Source: Ruminococcaceae bacterium UBA5905 (lineage in GTDB: Bacteria > Bacillota > Clostridia > Oscillospirales > Acutalibacteraceae). Taken from it: a stretch of DNA of 24,458 bases. Each line of letters starts with the position of its first letter. Positions within the stretch are counted from its first letter, which is position 1. The notes under the pieces were generated by a model. It did not search any database, was not told the origin of the DNA, and worked only from the letters and a program-made list of their open reading frames with translations. The stretch is from positions 1-24,458 of the forward strand of contig DJEF01000025.1 in the NCBI GenBank assembly GCA_002431285.1. Direction: 5' to 3'. A program made the translations under genes and the position numbers. Below are positions 1 to 7,652 of this stretch, piece by piece.

Positions 1-180
1 ACCGGCGCACAGGGTATCCAAGGTGAAAAGGGCGAAAAAGGCGACACCGGCGCACAGGGGATCCAAGGCGAAAAGGGTGAAAAGGGTGACACCGGCGCTC
101 AGGGTATCCAAGGTGAAAAGGGCGAAAAAGGCGACACCGGCGCACAGGGTGCGCAGGGTGAAAAGGGCGAGAAAGGTGAC
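1..180 (+). repeat. Four tandem 45-bp repeats coding for collagen-like triplets
   Basis: Four back-to-back 45-nt units begin at 1, 46, 91 and 136. The first three encode TGAQGIQGEKGEKGD; the fourth has AQG in place of IQG. The units differ mostly at third codon positions. Degenerate single copies recur further on, around 295-350 and 455-505. The array runs off the left edge, so its full copy number is not visible. Such in-frame arrays can change length by recombination or slippage. Confidence 0.95.
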
Positions 181-1512
181 ACCGGCGTGAGCGTGACCGG
201 CGTGACGCTGGAGGACTATAAGCTGGTGGTCACTCTGTCCGACGGCACCGTGCTGCGGCTGGAGCAATCCCTGCTGGGCGCAACAGGCGCCAAGGGCGAC
301 ACCGGTGCGCAGGGTGCGCAGGGCGAAAAGGGTGAAAAAGGCGACACCGGCGCAGCGGGACGGGGTATCGACCGGGTGGTGCTGACCGCCGACGGCTGTC
401 TGATCTTTGAATACACCGACGGCACAAAGTCGGAGCCCACCGCCTCGCTGGTGGGGGCACAGGGTGCACAAGGCGAAAAGGGCGAAAAGGGCGACACCGG
501 CGCAGACGGACGGGGGATCGTCACCGTGTCGCTGGATGGCGGCGACCTGTATGTGACCTATTCCGATAGCGCCACCCCGGTGCGCATCGGCACGGTGCGG
601 GGTGAAAAAGGGGATAAGGGCGATCCCGGCGCACAGGGCGAGAAGGGTGACCCCGGCGTGGACGGAAAATCCGCCTATGAGCTGTATAAAGCCGCCTATC
701 CGTACTATACCGGCACCCTCACCGAGTGGCTCGCCTCGCTGAAGGGCGATACCGGTCGGGGCATAGCCAAAACAGAAATTATAGATGGTTATCTTTGGGT
801 TACATATACTGATAATTCAAAGGAAAACGCTGGACCAATAGCAAGTGAAGAGGATAATTCAGAGCTTATATTTGTTGAACTGCCTGATGGAACTTACGGC
901 GTTAAAGCAGGCGGTAAGGCAAAGGATAAATCAACGATAACTATTCCGGAAACGTATAACGGCAAATCTATAACACAAATTTGTGCAGATGGTTTTAAGG
1001 GATTGACTACGATTCAAAAGATTGTTTTGCCGGATAGTATTATAATAATTGGAAACAATGCGTTTGACGGATGTGTTGGGCTTAATGATATTGTATTTCC
1101 GGAAAACCTGGAATTAATAAACCAATATGCGTTTAATAACTGTACTTCTCTCACTTCTATAACAATACCGGCAGCCGTAAAGCTAATTGGAAAATATGCT
1201 TTTTGTAATTCAGGTCTTACTTCTGCCACATTAAAGTCAACTTCAGGTTGGAAAACGGGGGAAATATCCATCAAAAAAACGGGATACGGAAAAAGTTATA
1301 GCACTATGACCGATTTCCGTATTGAGCAAAAAGAGGGAGAGTGGTATATGTATAGCGATTTTAGTTATCCATTATCAGATTCGGAAAAGGCGGCGACAGC
1401 ACTTTCAAAAAAAGTTGAAAATGCTACTTGGGTTATAATGAGTTATGGCGGGAGTACGCAATACGCTTATGTGACTTTTGAGGCATACAATTGTGATTGG
1501 ACACATGATTAA
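1..1512 (+). CDS. Collagen-like repeat protein with BspA-type leucine-rich C-terminus (5' end outside window)
   Basis: The frame is open from base 1, so the start and any signal peptide lie upstream; the GTG at 187 is only an internal codon. The visible 503 residues begin with Gly-X-Y collagen repeats. Short beta-type modules alternate with more Gly-X-Y: three begin GRGI and share a D-G-x-L-x-x-x-Y-T/S-D pattern. A SAYELYKAAYPYYTG...EWLASLKG segment follows, of a kind common in clostridial and phage collagen-like proteins. The last part (about 930-1240) reads as LRR_5/BspA repeats (for example IVLPDSIIIIGNNAFDGC), then an unrecognised tail ending CDWTHD. No LPXTG motif or C-terminal membrane anchor is seen. 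Base composition drops sharply near 765, inside a GRGI module, suggesting that the tip was exchanged. The likely role is a surface or appendage fibre; this is inferred from domain types. Confidence 0.85.
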   Translation, partial: TGAQGIQGEKGEKGDTGAQGIQGEKGEKGDTGAQGIQGEKGEKGDTGAQGAQGEKGEKGDTGVSVTGVTLEDYKLVVTLSDGTVLRLEQSLLGATGAKGDTGAQGAQGEKGEKGDTGAAGRGIDRVVLTADGCLIFEYTDGTKSEPTASLVGAQGAQGEKGEKGDTGADGRGIVTVSLDGGDLYVTYSDSATPVRIGTVRGEKGDKGDPGAQGEKGDPGVDGKSAYELYKAAYPYYTGTLTEWLASLKGDTGRGIAKTEIIDGYLWVTYTDNSKENAGPIASEEDNSELIFVELPDGTYGVKAGGKAKDKSTITIPETYNGKSITQICADGFKGLTTIQKIVLPDSIIIIGNNAFDGCVGLNDIVFPENLELINQYAFNNCTSLTSITIPAAVKLIGKYAFCNSGLTSATLKSTSGWKTGEISIKKTGYGKSYSTMTDFRIEQKEGEWYMYSDFSYPLSDSEKAATALSKKVENATWVIMSYGGSTQYAYVTFEAYNCDWTHD

Positions 1513-1581
1513 ATTACAAGTAGAACTAACATGAATCAAGAATTACAAAAAACTCGAAAACTCAAGTTCGCTAACAAATAA

Positions 1582-1827
1582 AATTATATATCGAATTTAA
1601 ATAATGCAGGCGAATATTTGTGGAGTAACGGAGAATTTTTAGGTGAGAAAATTTGGCTTTTCGGTCGTTCGTATACAGTTTCTCCGGAAAGGAGATATAC
1701 TTGGAATGATGTTACATGGGTTTTAACTCAAACAGCACAAGTTATGGATATCACTACGGCAGGTTGTATAGCTATGACTGGCACCGTCAGCTGTGAAAGT
1801 GGGGAATACTGTGAAGTTCAAAGATGA
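1582..1827 (+). pseudogene. Possible remnant related to the KxWLxGRSY-family gene that follows
   Basis: After an AT-rich, apparently empty stretch (1513-1581), the frame is open from 1582 to 1827. It has no convincing start codon or ribosome binding site; the first candidate is TTG at 1618. It contains EKIWLFGRSYTVSPERR, which matches the motif GKTWLVGRSYAAALERN of the next gene at about 9 of 17 positions (K, W, L, GRSY, ER). The nucleotide sequences are well diverged, so this is not a recent duplication. The rest of the frame (ending CESGEYCEVQR) resembles nothing I recognise and runs into the start of the next gene. A short functional protein or a cassette end cannot be excluded. Confidence 0.35.
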
Positions 1828-2479
1828 GAATTTCATACAGGAGCAATACAAAAACTATGCGAGCAAGGTGAAAAAAGGCAAGTACAAAATCTGGAAATTC
1901 AGCCACGATATTCTATATGATCTGTGTCGTGACAATCCGGCGCACACGGACAGCGGCGTGGTGATCGGAAAGACCTGGCTGGTCGGTCGCAGCTATGCGG
2001 CGGCGCTTGAAAGAAACAACAAGCCGATTCATTATGACGGCGATTTTTACCAAGCGGTGGTCGCTCCGCTCTTTGAAGAAATCGGTACAGAATTGGATGA
2101 AAGACTAAATAAGCTGCGGACATATGCAGCGATCGAAGAATCCAACGTGGAAGAAATTCTCGCTGTGCATCATTGGTTGGTGGAGAAGATTGAGACTCGC
2201 ACCCATACACGGAAACGCTCGTTTGTTTCCAAGTATTTGCACTTTCATTTGCCGCAGCTCTTCTACATTTATGACAGCCGAGCAGACGGGGTATCGTCCC
2301 GTTTGGTAGTACCGCAGAATAGCAGGCAATTTGTAGACAGCGATCCGGAGTACGGCAGATTTGTGCAGAAAGTGCTGGCTTTGTCCGATTATTTGAATAA
2401 GACCTTTGGGGTAACTCTAAGCCCAAGAGAAATGGACGATTTTTTGCTGAGTATATGCGAAAATAGTAAGGAGAATTAA
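1811..2479 (+). CDS. Protein of unknown function, KTWLxGRSY / KRSFxSKYLHFH family
   Basis: This encodes about 222 residues from the GTG at 1811, which has a GGGG purine run 6-7 nt upstream. A GTG at 1793 in the same frame would add six residues but has no ribosome binding site. The protein looks soluble, with no signal peptide or membrane span. Likely conserved blocks are KIWKFSHDILYDLC, GKTWLVGRSYAAALER and KRSFVSKYLHFHLPQLFYIYDSR. I have a general memory of similar hypothetical proteins in Bacteroidetes and Firmicutes, but know no function. GC is intermediate between the AT-rich DNA before it and the GC-rich genes after it, so it may belong to the accessory cassette. A terminator follows immediately. 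Confidence 0.75.
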   Translation: MKFKDENFIQEQYKNYASKVKKGKYKIWKFSHDILYDLCRDNPAHTDSGVVIGKTWLVGRSYAAALERNNKPIHYDGDFYQAVVAPLFEEIGTELDERLNKLRTYAAIEESNVEEILAVHHWLVEKIETRTHTRKRSFVSKYLHFHLPQLFYIYDSRADGVSSRLVVPQNSRQFVDSDPEYGRFVQKVLALSDYLNKTFGVTLSPREMDDFLLSICENSKEN

Positions 2480-2484
2480 CCCCC

Positions 2485-2515
2485 GGCGGCGCAGATACGC
2501 TCTGCGCCGCCTTTT
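2485..2515 (+). terminator. Rho-independent terminator between convergent genes
   Basis: A perfect 11-bp GC-rich stem (2485-2495 with 2501-2511) has a 5-nt loop and is followed by TTTT. It lies 5 nt after the stop at 2479 and abuts the stop of the convergent LysR gene. The T-run favours plus-strand transcripts. Confidence 0.9.
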
Positions 2516-3373
2516 CTATTCCCTCTCCCCCTCCGCTTTCAGCCCCTCCACGAAACGACGGGCGCAGGCGGACAGGGGCGTTTCCGGGCGATACACCAGC
2601 TGGATGCCGGAGCGGATGGGCTCCCGCAGCGGGGCGACGGTCAGCCCCGGCTGGGCGGCGGAGGCGGGGACCACCGCCACCCCCATGCCCGCCGCCGCCA
2701 GCTGCACCGCCGTGCGGGCATCGTCGCACACGCACCGGGGGCGCAGGGACAGCCCCGCCCGCTCCGCCTGCTCCCGCAGCAGCGGCTCCCACCGGCGATA
2801 GATCACCAGCGGCTGGGCGGTCAGGGTCTCCAGCGCCACCGGGGCGGCGGGCAGCCCCCCGGCGGGCGCCACCGCCACCAGCCGCTCCTCCGCCAGCGGC
2901 AGCCGCACCAGCCCCTCATCCGGGCAGGGGGTGCGCACGATTGCCAGCTGAATATGCCCCTGCCGCAGCTGCTCCAGCAGCCGGAAGGTGTTCGCCTCCG
3001 TCAGCCGCAGCTGCACCCCCGGCATCTGCCGGGTGAACGCCGTCAGCCACCGGGGCACCATCTCCCCCGCCACCGAGGAGACCACCCCCAGCCGCAGCAC
3101 GCCCCCCGCCGGGTCGGCGCAGGCACGCACCTCCTCCCGGGCGGTCTGCTCCAGCTCCAGCAGCGTTTTCGCCCGCTCATACAGCCGCCGTCCGGCGTCG
3201 GTCAGCTCCACCCGGCGGGCGCCCCGCTCCAGCAGCGGACACCCCAGCTCCTGCTCCAGCGCCTGCATCTGGGCGCTGAGGGGCGGCTGGGTCATATACA
3301 GCTTGCGGGCGGCGGCGGAAATGCTCCCCGTCTCCACCACGGTGACAAAATACCGCAGCTGCTTTAAGTCCAT
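2516..3373 (-). CDS. LysR-family transcriptional regulator
   Basis: This 285-residue protein has the standard LysR layout. Its N-terminal winged HTH reads MDLKQLRYFVTVVETGSISA, followed by an AARKLYMTQPPLSAQMQALE recognition segment. A linker helix leads into a substrate-binding domain beginning near GGVLRLGVVSS. Length is slightly below the usual 295-300. The ATG at 3373 has GGAGTG upstream (minus strand). The gene is divergent from an ABC exporter pair, and a 23-bp inverted repeat with a T-N11-A core lies between them. It therefore probably regulates that exporter and itself. The inducer cannot be read from sequence. Confidence 0.92.
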   Translation of the reverse strand: MDLKQLRYFVTVVETGSISAAARKLYMTQPPLSAQMQALEQELGCPLLERGARRVELTDAGRRLYERAKTLLELEQTAREEVRACADPAGGVLRLGVVSSVAGEMVPRWLTAFTRQMPGVQLRLTEANTFRLLEQLRQGHIQLAIVRTPCPDEGLVRLPLAEERLVAVAPAGGLPAAPVALETLTAQPLVIYRRWEPLLREQAERAGLSLRPRCVCDDARTAVQLAAAGMGVAVVPASAAQPGLTVAPLREPIRSGIQLVYRPETPLSACARRFVEGLKAEGERE

Positions 3374-3394
3374 TTTGCAACACTCCTATACTAT

Positions 3395-3417
3395 TTTCGT
3401 ATAGATACCATACGAAA
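3395..3417. promoter_or_regulatory. Candidate LysR operator, TTTCGTAT-N7-ATACGAAA
   Basis: A perfect 8-bp inverted repeat (3395-3402 with 3410-3417) has a 7-nt spacer and contains the T-N11-A core typical of LysR-type boxes. It sits in the 119-bp divergent intergenic region, next to the -35 side of the exporter promoter and over the likely LysR promoter. That is the usual place for both activation and autoregulation. Confidence 0.7.
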
Positions 3418-3424
3418 CAAATAG

Positions 3425-3453
3425 TTTTCCTATCTCTGAGAGTATGATATACT
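3425..3453 (+). promoter_or_regulatory. Candidate promoter of the ABC exporter operon
   Basis: An extended -10 element (TG-A-TATACT, hexamer at 3448-3453) lies 17 nt after a poor -35 (TTTTCC, 3425-3430). A weak -35 with an operator just upstream fits an activator-dependent promoter. Confidence 0.5.
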
Positions 3454-3492
3454 ATATAGGTCAAAATAGCAAGGAAAACCGGAGGAATTGCC

Positions 3493-5226
3493 GTGAAAAA
3501 ATTGCTGCGCTATATGCGTCCCTATACAAAAGAGTGCATTTTCGGCCCGCTGCTGAAGCTGGCGGAGGCGACGCTGGAGCTGCTGGTGCCGCTGGTGATG
3601 GCGGCGGTCATCGACCGGGGCATCGCCACCGGCGATAAGCCCTATATCCTCAAGATGTGCCTGCTGCTGGCGGGTCTGGGGGTGGCGGGGCTGATCTTCG
3701 CCGTCACCGCCCAGTATTTTGCCGCCAAAGCCGCCGTGGGGTTCGTCTCCCGGCTGCGGCAGGCGCTGTTCGGCCGCATCCAGACCCTGTCCTACGCCAC
3801 GCTGGACGACACCCGCACCGACACGCTGGTGACCCGGCTCACCGGGGACATCAATCAGGTGCAGAACGGCACCAATCTGGTGCTGCGGCTTCTGCTGCGC
3901 TCCCCCTTTGTGGTGTTCGGGGCGATGGTGATGGCGTTCACGCTGGATGTCAAGGCGGCGCTGGTGTTCGTGGTGATCATTCCGCTGCTGAGCGTGGCGG
4001 TGTTCGGCATTATGCTCCCCTGCATCCCTCTGTATAAGAAGGTGCAGGCGCGGCTGGATACGGTGCTGGGGCGCACCCGGGAGAATCTCACCGGTGTGCG
4101 GGTCATCCGGGCGTTCCGCAAGGAGCCGGACGAGATCGCCGGGTTCGACCGGGATAACGCCGCCCTCACCGCCGGGCAGAATTTCGTGGGGCGCATCAGC
4201 GCTCTGCTGAACCCCCTGACCTATGTGCTGATCAACGGCGCCATTCTGGTGCTGCTGTATACCGGGGCGATCCGGGTCCAGGCGGGGGTCATCTCCCAGG
4301 GCGTGGTGGTGGCGCTCTATAACTATATGTCTCAGATTCTGGTGGAGCTGATCAAGTTAGCTAACCTCATCATCACCGTCACCCGCTCGGTGGCGTGCGG
4401 CAACCGCATCGAGGCGGCGCTGGAGCTGCCCGCCGCCGCCGATGCCGGGGAGGAGGCTCCGGCGGCGGTGCCGGGGGCGCCCCGCATCGAATACCGGGAT
4501 GTGACCCTGCGGTATCATACCGGCAGCGCTCCGGCGCTGGAGCATATCCGGCTGGCGGTGGAGCCGGGGGAAACGCTGGGCATCATCGGCGGCACCAGCG
4601 CCGGCAAGACCTCGCTGGTGAATCTGGTGCCCCGGTTCTATGACGCCACCGAGGGGCAGGTGCTGGTGGACGGCGTGGACGTGCAGCAGCTCCCGGCGGC
4701 GGCGCTGCGCCGTCGCATCGGCGTGGTGCCCCAGCAGGCGGTGCTGTTCCGGGGCAGCGTGCGGGACAATCTCCGGTGGGGCAACCCCACCGCCACCGAC
4801 GAGGAGCTGTGGGCGGCGCTGGAGGCGGCGCAGGCGAAAACCGTGGTGGCTGAAAAGCCCGGCGGGCTGGATTTCGTGGTGGAGCAGGGGGGACGCAACC
4901 TGTCCGGCGGTCAGCGGCAGCGGCTGACCATTGCCCGGGCGCTGGTGCGCCATCCGGATATTCTCATTTTGGACGACAGCGCCGCGGCGCTGGACTATGC
5001 CACCGAGGCGGGGCTGCGGCGGGCGCTGCGGGCGCTGCCGGGGAACCCCACCGTGCTGGTGATCTCCCAGCGCATCGCCTCGGTGCAGCACGCCGACCGG
5101 GTGGCGGTGCTGGAGGAGGGGCGGCTGGTGGGGCTGGGCACCCACGACGAGCTGCTGGCGACCTGCCCGGTGTATGCCGAAATTTGCCGCTCCCAGCAGA
5201 AAGAGGAGGTGTCCCGCCATGCCTAA
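3493..5226 (+). CDS. ABC exporter half-transporter, degenerate-site subunit (TM287/BmrC type)
   Basis: The 577 residues comprise an N-terminal six-helix exporter membrane domain (about 15-300) and a C-terminal ATPase. Walker A is GGTSAGKTS (about 366-374) and the signature is the canonical LSGGQ. Walker B ends in LDDSAAALD, with Asp495 where the catalytic Glu is expected. The H-loop reads VISQR, with Gln526 in place of His. These changes mark the degenerate half of a heterodimeric exporter, and the next gene supplies the complementary half. The GTG start at 3493 has GGAGG 7-8 nt upstream. The stop overlaps the next start by 8 nt, so translation is probably coupled. Substrate is unknown; drugs or peptides are typical for the family. 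Confidence 0.93.
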   Translation: MKKLLRYMRPYTKECIFGPLLKLAEATLELLVPLVMAAVIDRGIATGDKPYILKMCLLLAGLGVAGLIFAVTAQYFAAKAAVGFVSRLRQALFGRIQTLSYATLDDTRTDTLVTRLTGDINQVQNGTNLVLRLLLRSPFVVFGAMVMAFTLDVKAALVFVVIIPLLSVAVFGIMLPCIPLYKKVQARLDTVLGRTRENLTGVRVIRAFRKEPDEIAGFDRDNAALTAGQNFVGRISALLNPLTYVLINGAILVLLYTGAIRVQAGVISQGVVVALYNYMSQILVELIKLANLIITVTRSVACGNRIEAALELPAAADAGEEAPAAVPGAPRIEYRDVTLRYHTGSAPALEHIRLAVEPGETLGIIGGTSAGKTSLVNLVPRFYDATEGQVLVDGVDVQQLPAAALRRRIGVVPQQAVLFRGSVRDNLRWGNPTATDEELWAALEAAQAKTVVAEKPGGLDFVVEQGGRNLSGGQRQRLTIARALVRHPDILILDDSAAALDYATEAGLRRALRALPGNPTVLVISQRIASVQHADRVAVLEEGRLVGLGTHDELLATCPVYAEICRSQQKEEVSRHA

Positions 5227-6970
5227 GAAAAAACAGACAAAAATGCAGTGGGGCACCCTGCGGCAGGTGCTGACCTATATCGGGCGGTATCGCTGGATGC
5301 TGTGGTGCTCCGTGCTGCTGGCGGCGGTCACCGTGGCGCTGACCCTGTATGTGCCGATCCTGCTGGGGCGCGCCATCGACCGGATGGTGGGTGCCGGGCA
5401 GGTGGATTTAGGGGCAATCCTGCCGCTGCTGGTGCAGAGCGGCGTGCTGGTGCTGCTGACGGCGGTGCTGCAATGGGTGATGAACACGGTCAACAATGCC
5501 CTGACCTATCGGATCATCCGGGATATGCGCCGGGATGCCTTTTATCATCTGCAAAAGCTGCCCCTGTCCTATCTGGACACCCATCCGGTGGGGGAGATCG
5601 TCAGCCGGATGATTGCCGACGTGGATCAATTCGCCGATGGGCTGCTGATGGGCTTTACCCAGCTGTTCACCGGGGTGGTGACCATCCTCGGCACCCTCAT
5701 TTTCATGCTGTCCATCCACCCGCCTATCACGCTGGTGGTGGTGGTGCTGACCCCCTTATCGCTGCTGATCGCTTCCTTTATCGCCAAGCGCACCTTTAAG
5801 ATGTTCCGGCAGCAGTCGGTGACCCGGGGGGAGCAGACGGCATTCATCGACGAGATGGTGAACCAGCAGAAGATCGTCCAGGCATTCGGACGGGAGGAGG
5901 AAAATCAGCGGCAGTTCAACGCCATCAACGACCGGCTGGAGGTCTGTTCGCTGAAGGCGGCGTTCTTCTCCTCGCTGGTGAATCCCACCACCCGGCTGAT
6001 CAATAGCCTGATCTACGCCGGCGTCGGGCTGGCGGGAGCATTGGCGGTGGTGGGCGGCGGTCTGACGGTGGGCGGGCTGTCCTGCTTCCTCAGCTACGCC
6101 GGACAGTATGCCAAGCCCTTTAACGAGATTTCCGGCGTGGTAACGGAGATGCAGAATGCCCTTGCCTGCGCCGGACGGGTGTTCGATCTGCTGGCGCAGC
6201 CCGCCGAAACGCCGGACGCCCCCGGCACGCTGCCGCCCATCACCGGGCGGGTGGAGCTGGACGGGGTGGCGTTCGCCTATACGCCGGAGCGCCCCCTCAT
6301 CGACGGTCTGAATCTCACGGTGCAGCCCGGGCAGCGGGTCGCCATCGTTGGTCCCACCGGCTGTGGCAAGACTACCCTCATCAATCTGCTCATGCGGTTC
6401 TATGATGTGGATGCGGGCAGCATCCGGGTGGAGGGGCAGGATATCCGCTCCGTCCGCCGCCACAGCCTGCGGGCATCTTATGGTATGGTGCTGCAGGAAA
6501 CCTGGCTGAAAACCGGCACCGTGCGGGAAAATCTGCTGTTCGGCAACCCGGATGCCACCGAGGAGGAGCTGCACCGGGCGGCGAAAGCCGCCCACGCCGA
6601 CGGATTCATCCGGCGGCTGCCCCAGGGGTACGACACGGTGATTTCCGGCGACAGCGGCAATCTGTCCGCCGGGCAGCGGCAGCTGCTGTGCATCGCCCGG
6701 CTGATGCTGGCAAAGCCGCCCATGCTCATTCTGGATGAAGCCACCTCCTCCATCGACGCCCTCACTGAGCTGCGAATCCAGCAGGCGTTCGACCGGCTGA
6801 TGGAGGGGCGCACCACCTTCATTGTGGCGCACCGGCTGTCCACCATCCGCACGGCGGATGTGATCCTCGTCATGCGGGACGGGCATATTGTGGAGCAGGG
6901 CAAGCATGAGGAACTGTTGGAAAAGGGTGGATTCTACGCCGAACTGTATAATAGCCAGTTTGCCCATTGA
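5219..6970 (+). CDS. ABC exporter half-transporter, catalytic-site subunit (TM288/BmrD type)
   Basis: Starting at the ATG at 5219 (AGGAGG about 9 nt upstream) gives 583 residues. Earlier in-frame starts lie inside the preceding gene. An N-terminal membrane domain of about 330 residues precedes the ATPase. Walker A is GPTGCGKTT (378-386), Walker B is LILDEATSS with catalytic Glu507, and the H-loop is VAHRLS with His538. The signature is LSAGQ (482-486), slightly off consensus. Combined with the LSGGQ of its partner this builds one active and one degenerate ATP site, as known for asymmetric exporters. The two genes overlap by ATGCCTAA and end at a terminator 10 nt after the stop. Confidence 0.93.
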   Translation: MPKKKQTKMQWGTLRQVLTYIGRYRWMLWCSVLLAAVTVALTLYVPILLGRAIDRMVGAGQVDLGAILPLLVQSGVLVLLTAVLQWVMNTVNNALTYRIIRDMRRDAFYHLQKLPLSYLDTHPVGEIVSRMIADVDQFADGLLMGFTQLFTGVVTILGTLIFMLSIHPPITLVVVVLTPLSLLIASFIAKRTFKMFRQQSVTRGEQTAFIDEMVNQQKIVQAFGREEENQRQFNAINDRLEVCSLKAAFFSSLVNPTTRLINSLIYAGVGLAGALAVVGGGLTVGGLSCFLSYAGQYAKPFNEISGVVTEMQNALACAGRVFDLLAQPAETPDAPGTLPPITGRVELDGVAFAYTPERPLIDGLNLTVQPGQRVAIVGPTGCGKTTLINLLMRFYDVDAGSIRVEGQDIRSVRRHSLRASYGMVLQETWLKTGTVRENLLFGNPDATEEELHRAAKAAHADGFIRRLPQGYDTVISGDSGNLSAGQRQLLCIARLMLAKPPMLILDEATSSIDALTELRIQQAFDRLMEGRTTFIVAHRLSTIRTADVILVMRDGHIVEQGKHEELLEKGGFYAELYNSQFAH

Positions 6971-6980
6971 CGCGCAGCGC

Positions 6981-7015
6981 GCCCCCGCCGAGCCTCGGCG
7001 GGGGCGTTGGCTTTT
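6981..7015 (+). terminator. Terminator after the ABC exporter operon
   Basis: The inverted repeat GCCCCCGCCGAG / CTCGGCGGGGGC (6981-7005), followed by TTTT at 7012-7015, forms a very stable hairpin directly after the exporter stop codon. Confidence 0.8.
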
Positions 7016-7041
7016 CGCGTCTGTCGGCCGTTCGTTTCCTT

Positions 7042-7082
7042 GCGCAATTGCGCTTGCGCTCCGGCGGAATGTGTGATACAAT
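7042..7082 (+). promoter_or_regulatory. Promoter of nrdG-dut with an adjacent palindrome
   Basis: The -35 TTGCGC (7054-7059), a 17-nt spacer and the extended -10 TG-A-TACAAT (hexamer 7077-7082) form a good housekeeping-type promoter. A perfect 12-bp palindrome, GCGCAATTGCGC (7042-7053), abuts the -35 and could be an operator. No NrdR-box pair is evident. Confidence 0.65.
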
Positions 7083-7115
7083 GGTGGATGTTACAGGACG
7101 AAGGAGGGGCGGGCC

Positions 7116-7652
7116 ATGAATTACGCCACCATCAAGTATAACGACATCGCGAACGGCATCGGTGTGCGGGTTTCCCTGTTCGTCAGCGGCTGTACGCATC
7201 ACTGTGAGGGCTGCTTCAATGCCGAGGCCTGGGACTTTCAGTATGGCGAGCCATTCACCCCGGCGGTGGAGGAGGCCATTCTGAAAGCGCTGGCTCCCGA
7301 CTATGTGGCGGGGCTGTCCCTGCTGGGGGGCGAGCCGATGGAGCCGGAGCACCAGCGGGCACTGCTGCCCTTTCTGCGGCGGGTCCGGGCGCAGTATCCC
7401 CATAAGACCGTCTGGTGTTATACCGGCTATCTGTTGGACACCGAGCTGATGGACCCCGCCGGACGCGCCCACACTGCCGTCACCGACGAGCTGATCCGCC
7501 TGCTGGATGTGGTGGTGGACGGGCGGTTCGAGGCGGATAAAAAGGACATCCGCCTGCGGTTCCGGGGCTCCTCCAATCAGCGCATCATCGACGTACCGGC
7601 CACGTTACAGGCCGGACACATCATTTTGAAAGAATGGGGCGATTATCAATGA
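7116..7652 (+). CDS. nrdG: Anaerobic ribonucleoside-triphosphate reductase activating protein (radical SAM)
   Basis: This 178-residue protein has the radical-SAM cysteine motif CTHHCEGC (Cys26, Cys30, Cys33) near the N-terminus and LSLLGGEPM as the GGE SAM-binding segment. Length and motifs match NrdG, which uses a 4Fe-4S cluster and SAM to make the glycyl radical on class III reductase NrdD. No nrdD is in the window, although the two are often adjacent. The ATG at 7116 has AAGGAGG upstream. The stop overlaps the dut start as ATGA. A strong promoter lies about 35 nt upstream. Confidence 0.93.
   Translation: MNYATIKYNDIANGIGVRVSLFVSGCTHHCEGCFNAEAWDFQYGEPFTPAVEEAILKALAPDYVAGLSLLGGEPMEPEHQRALLPFLRRVRAQYPHKTVWCYTGYLLDTELMDPAGRAHTAVTDELIRLLDVVVDGRFEADKKDIRLRFRGSSNQRIIDVPATLQAGHIILKEWGDYQ

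Noticed and set aside
1..180. CRISPR-like array
   Set aside because: The repeats are contiguous, in frame, without spacers, and encode collagen triplets.
216..524. Minus-strand Pro/Ser-rich frames opposite the collagen repeats
   Set aside because: They are reverse translations of the repetitive Gly-X-Y codons, not an independent gene.
5756..7081. Long minus-strand frame (441 aa) opposite the second ABC subunit
   Set aside because: It is antisense to a well-supported ABC exporter, has no recognisable domain, and is His/Gln/Gly-rich as expected for antisense of GC-rich codons.
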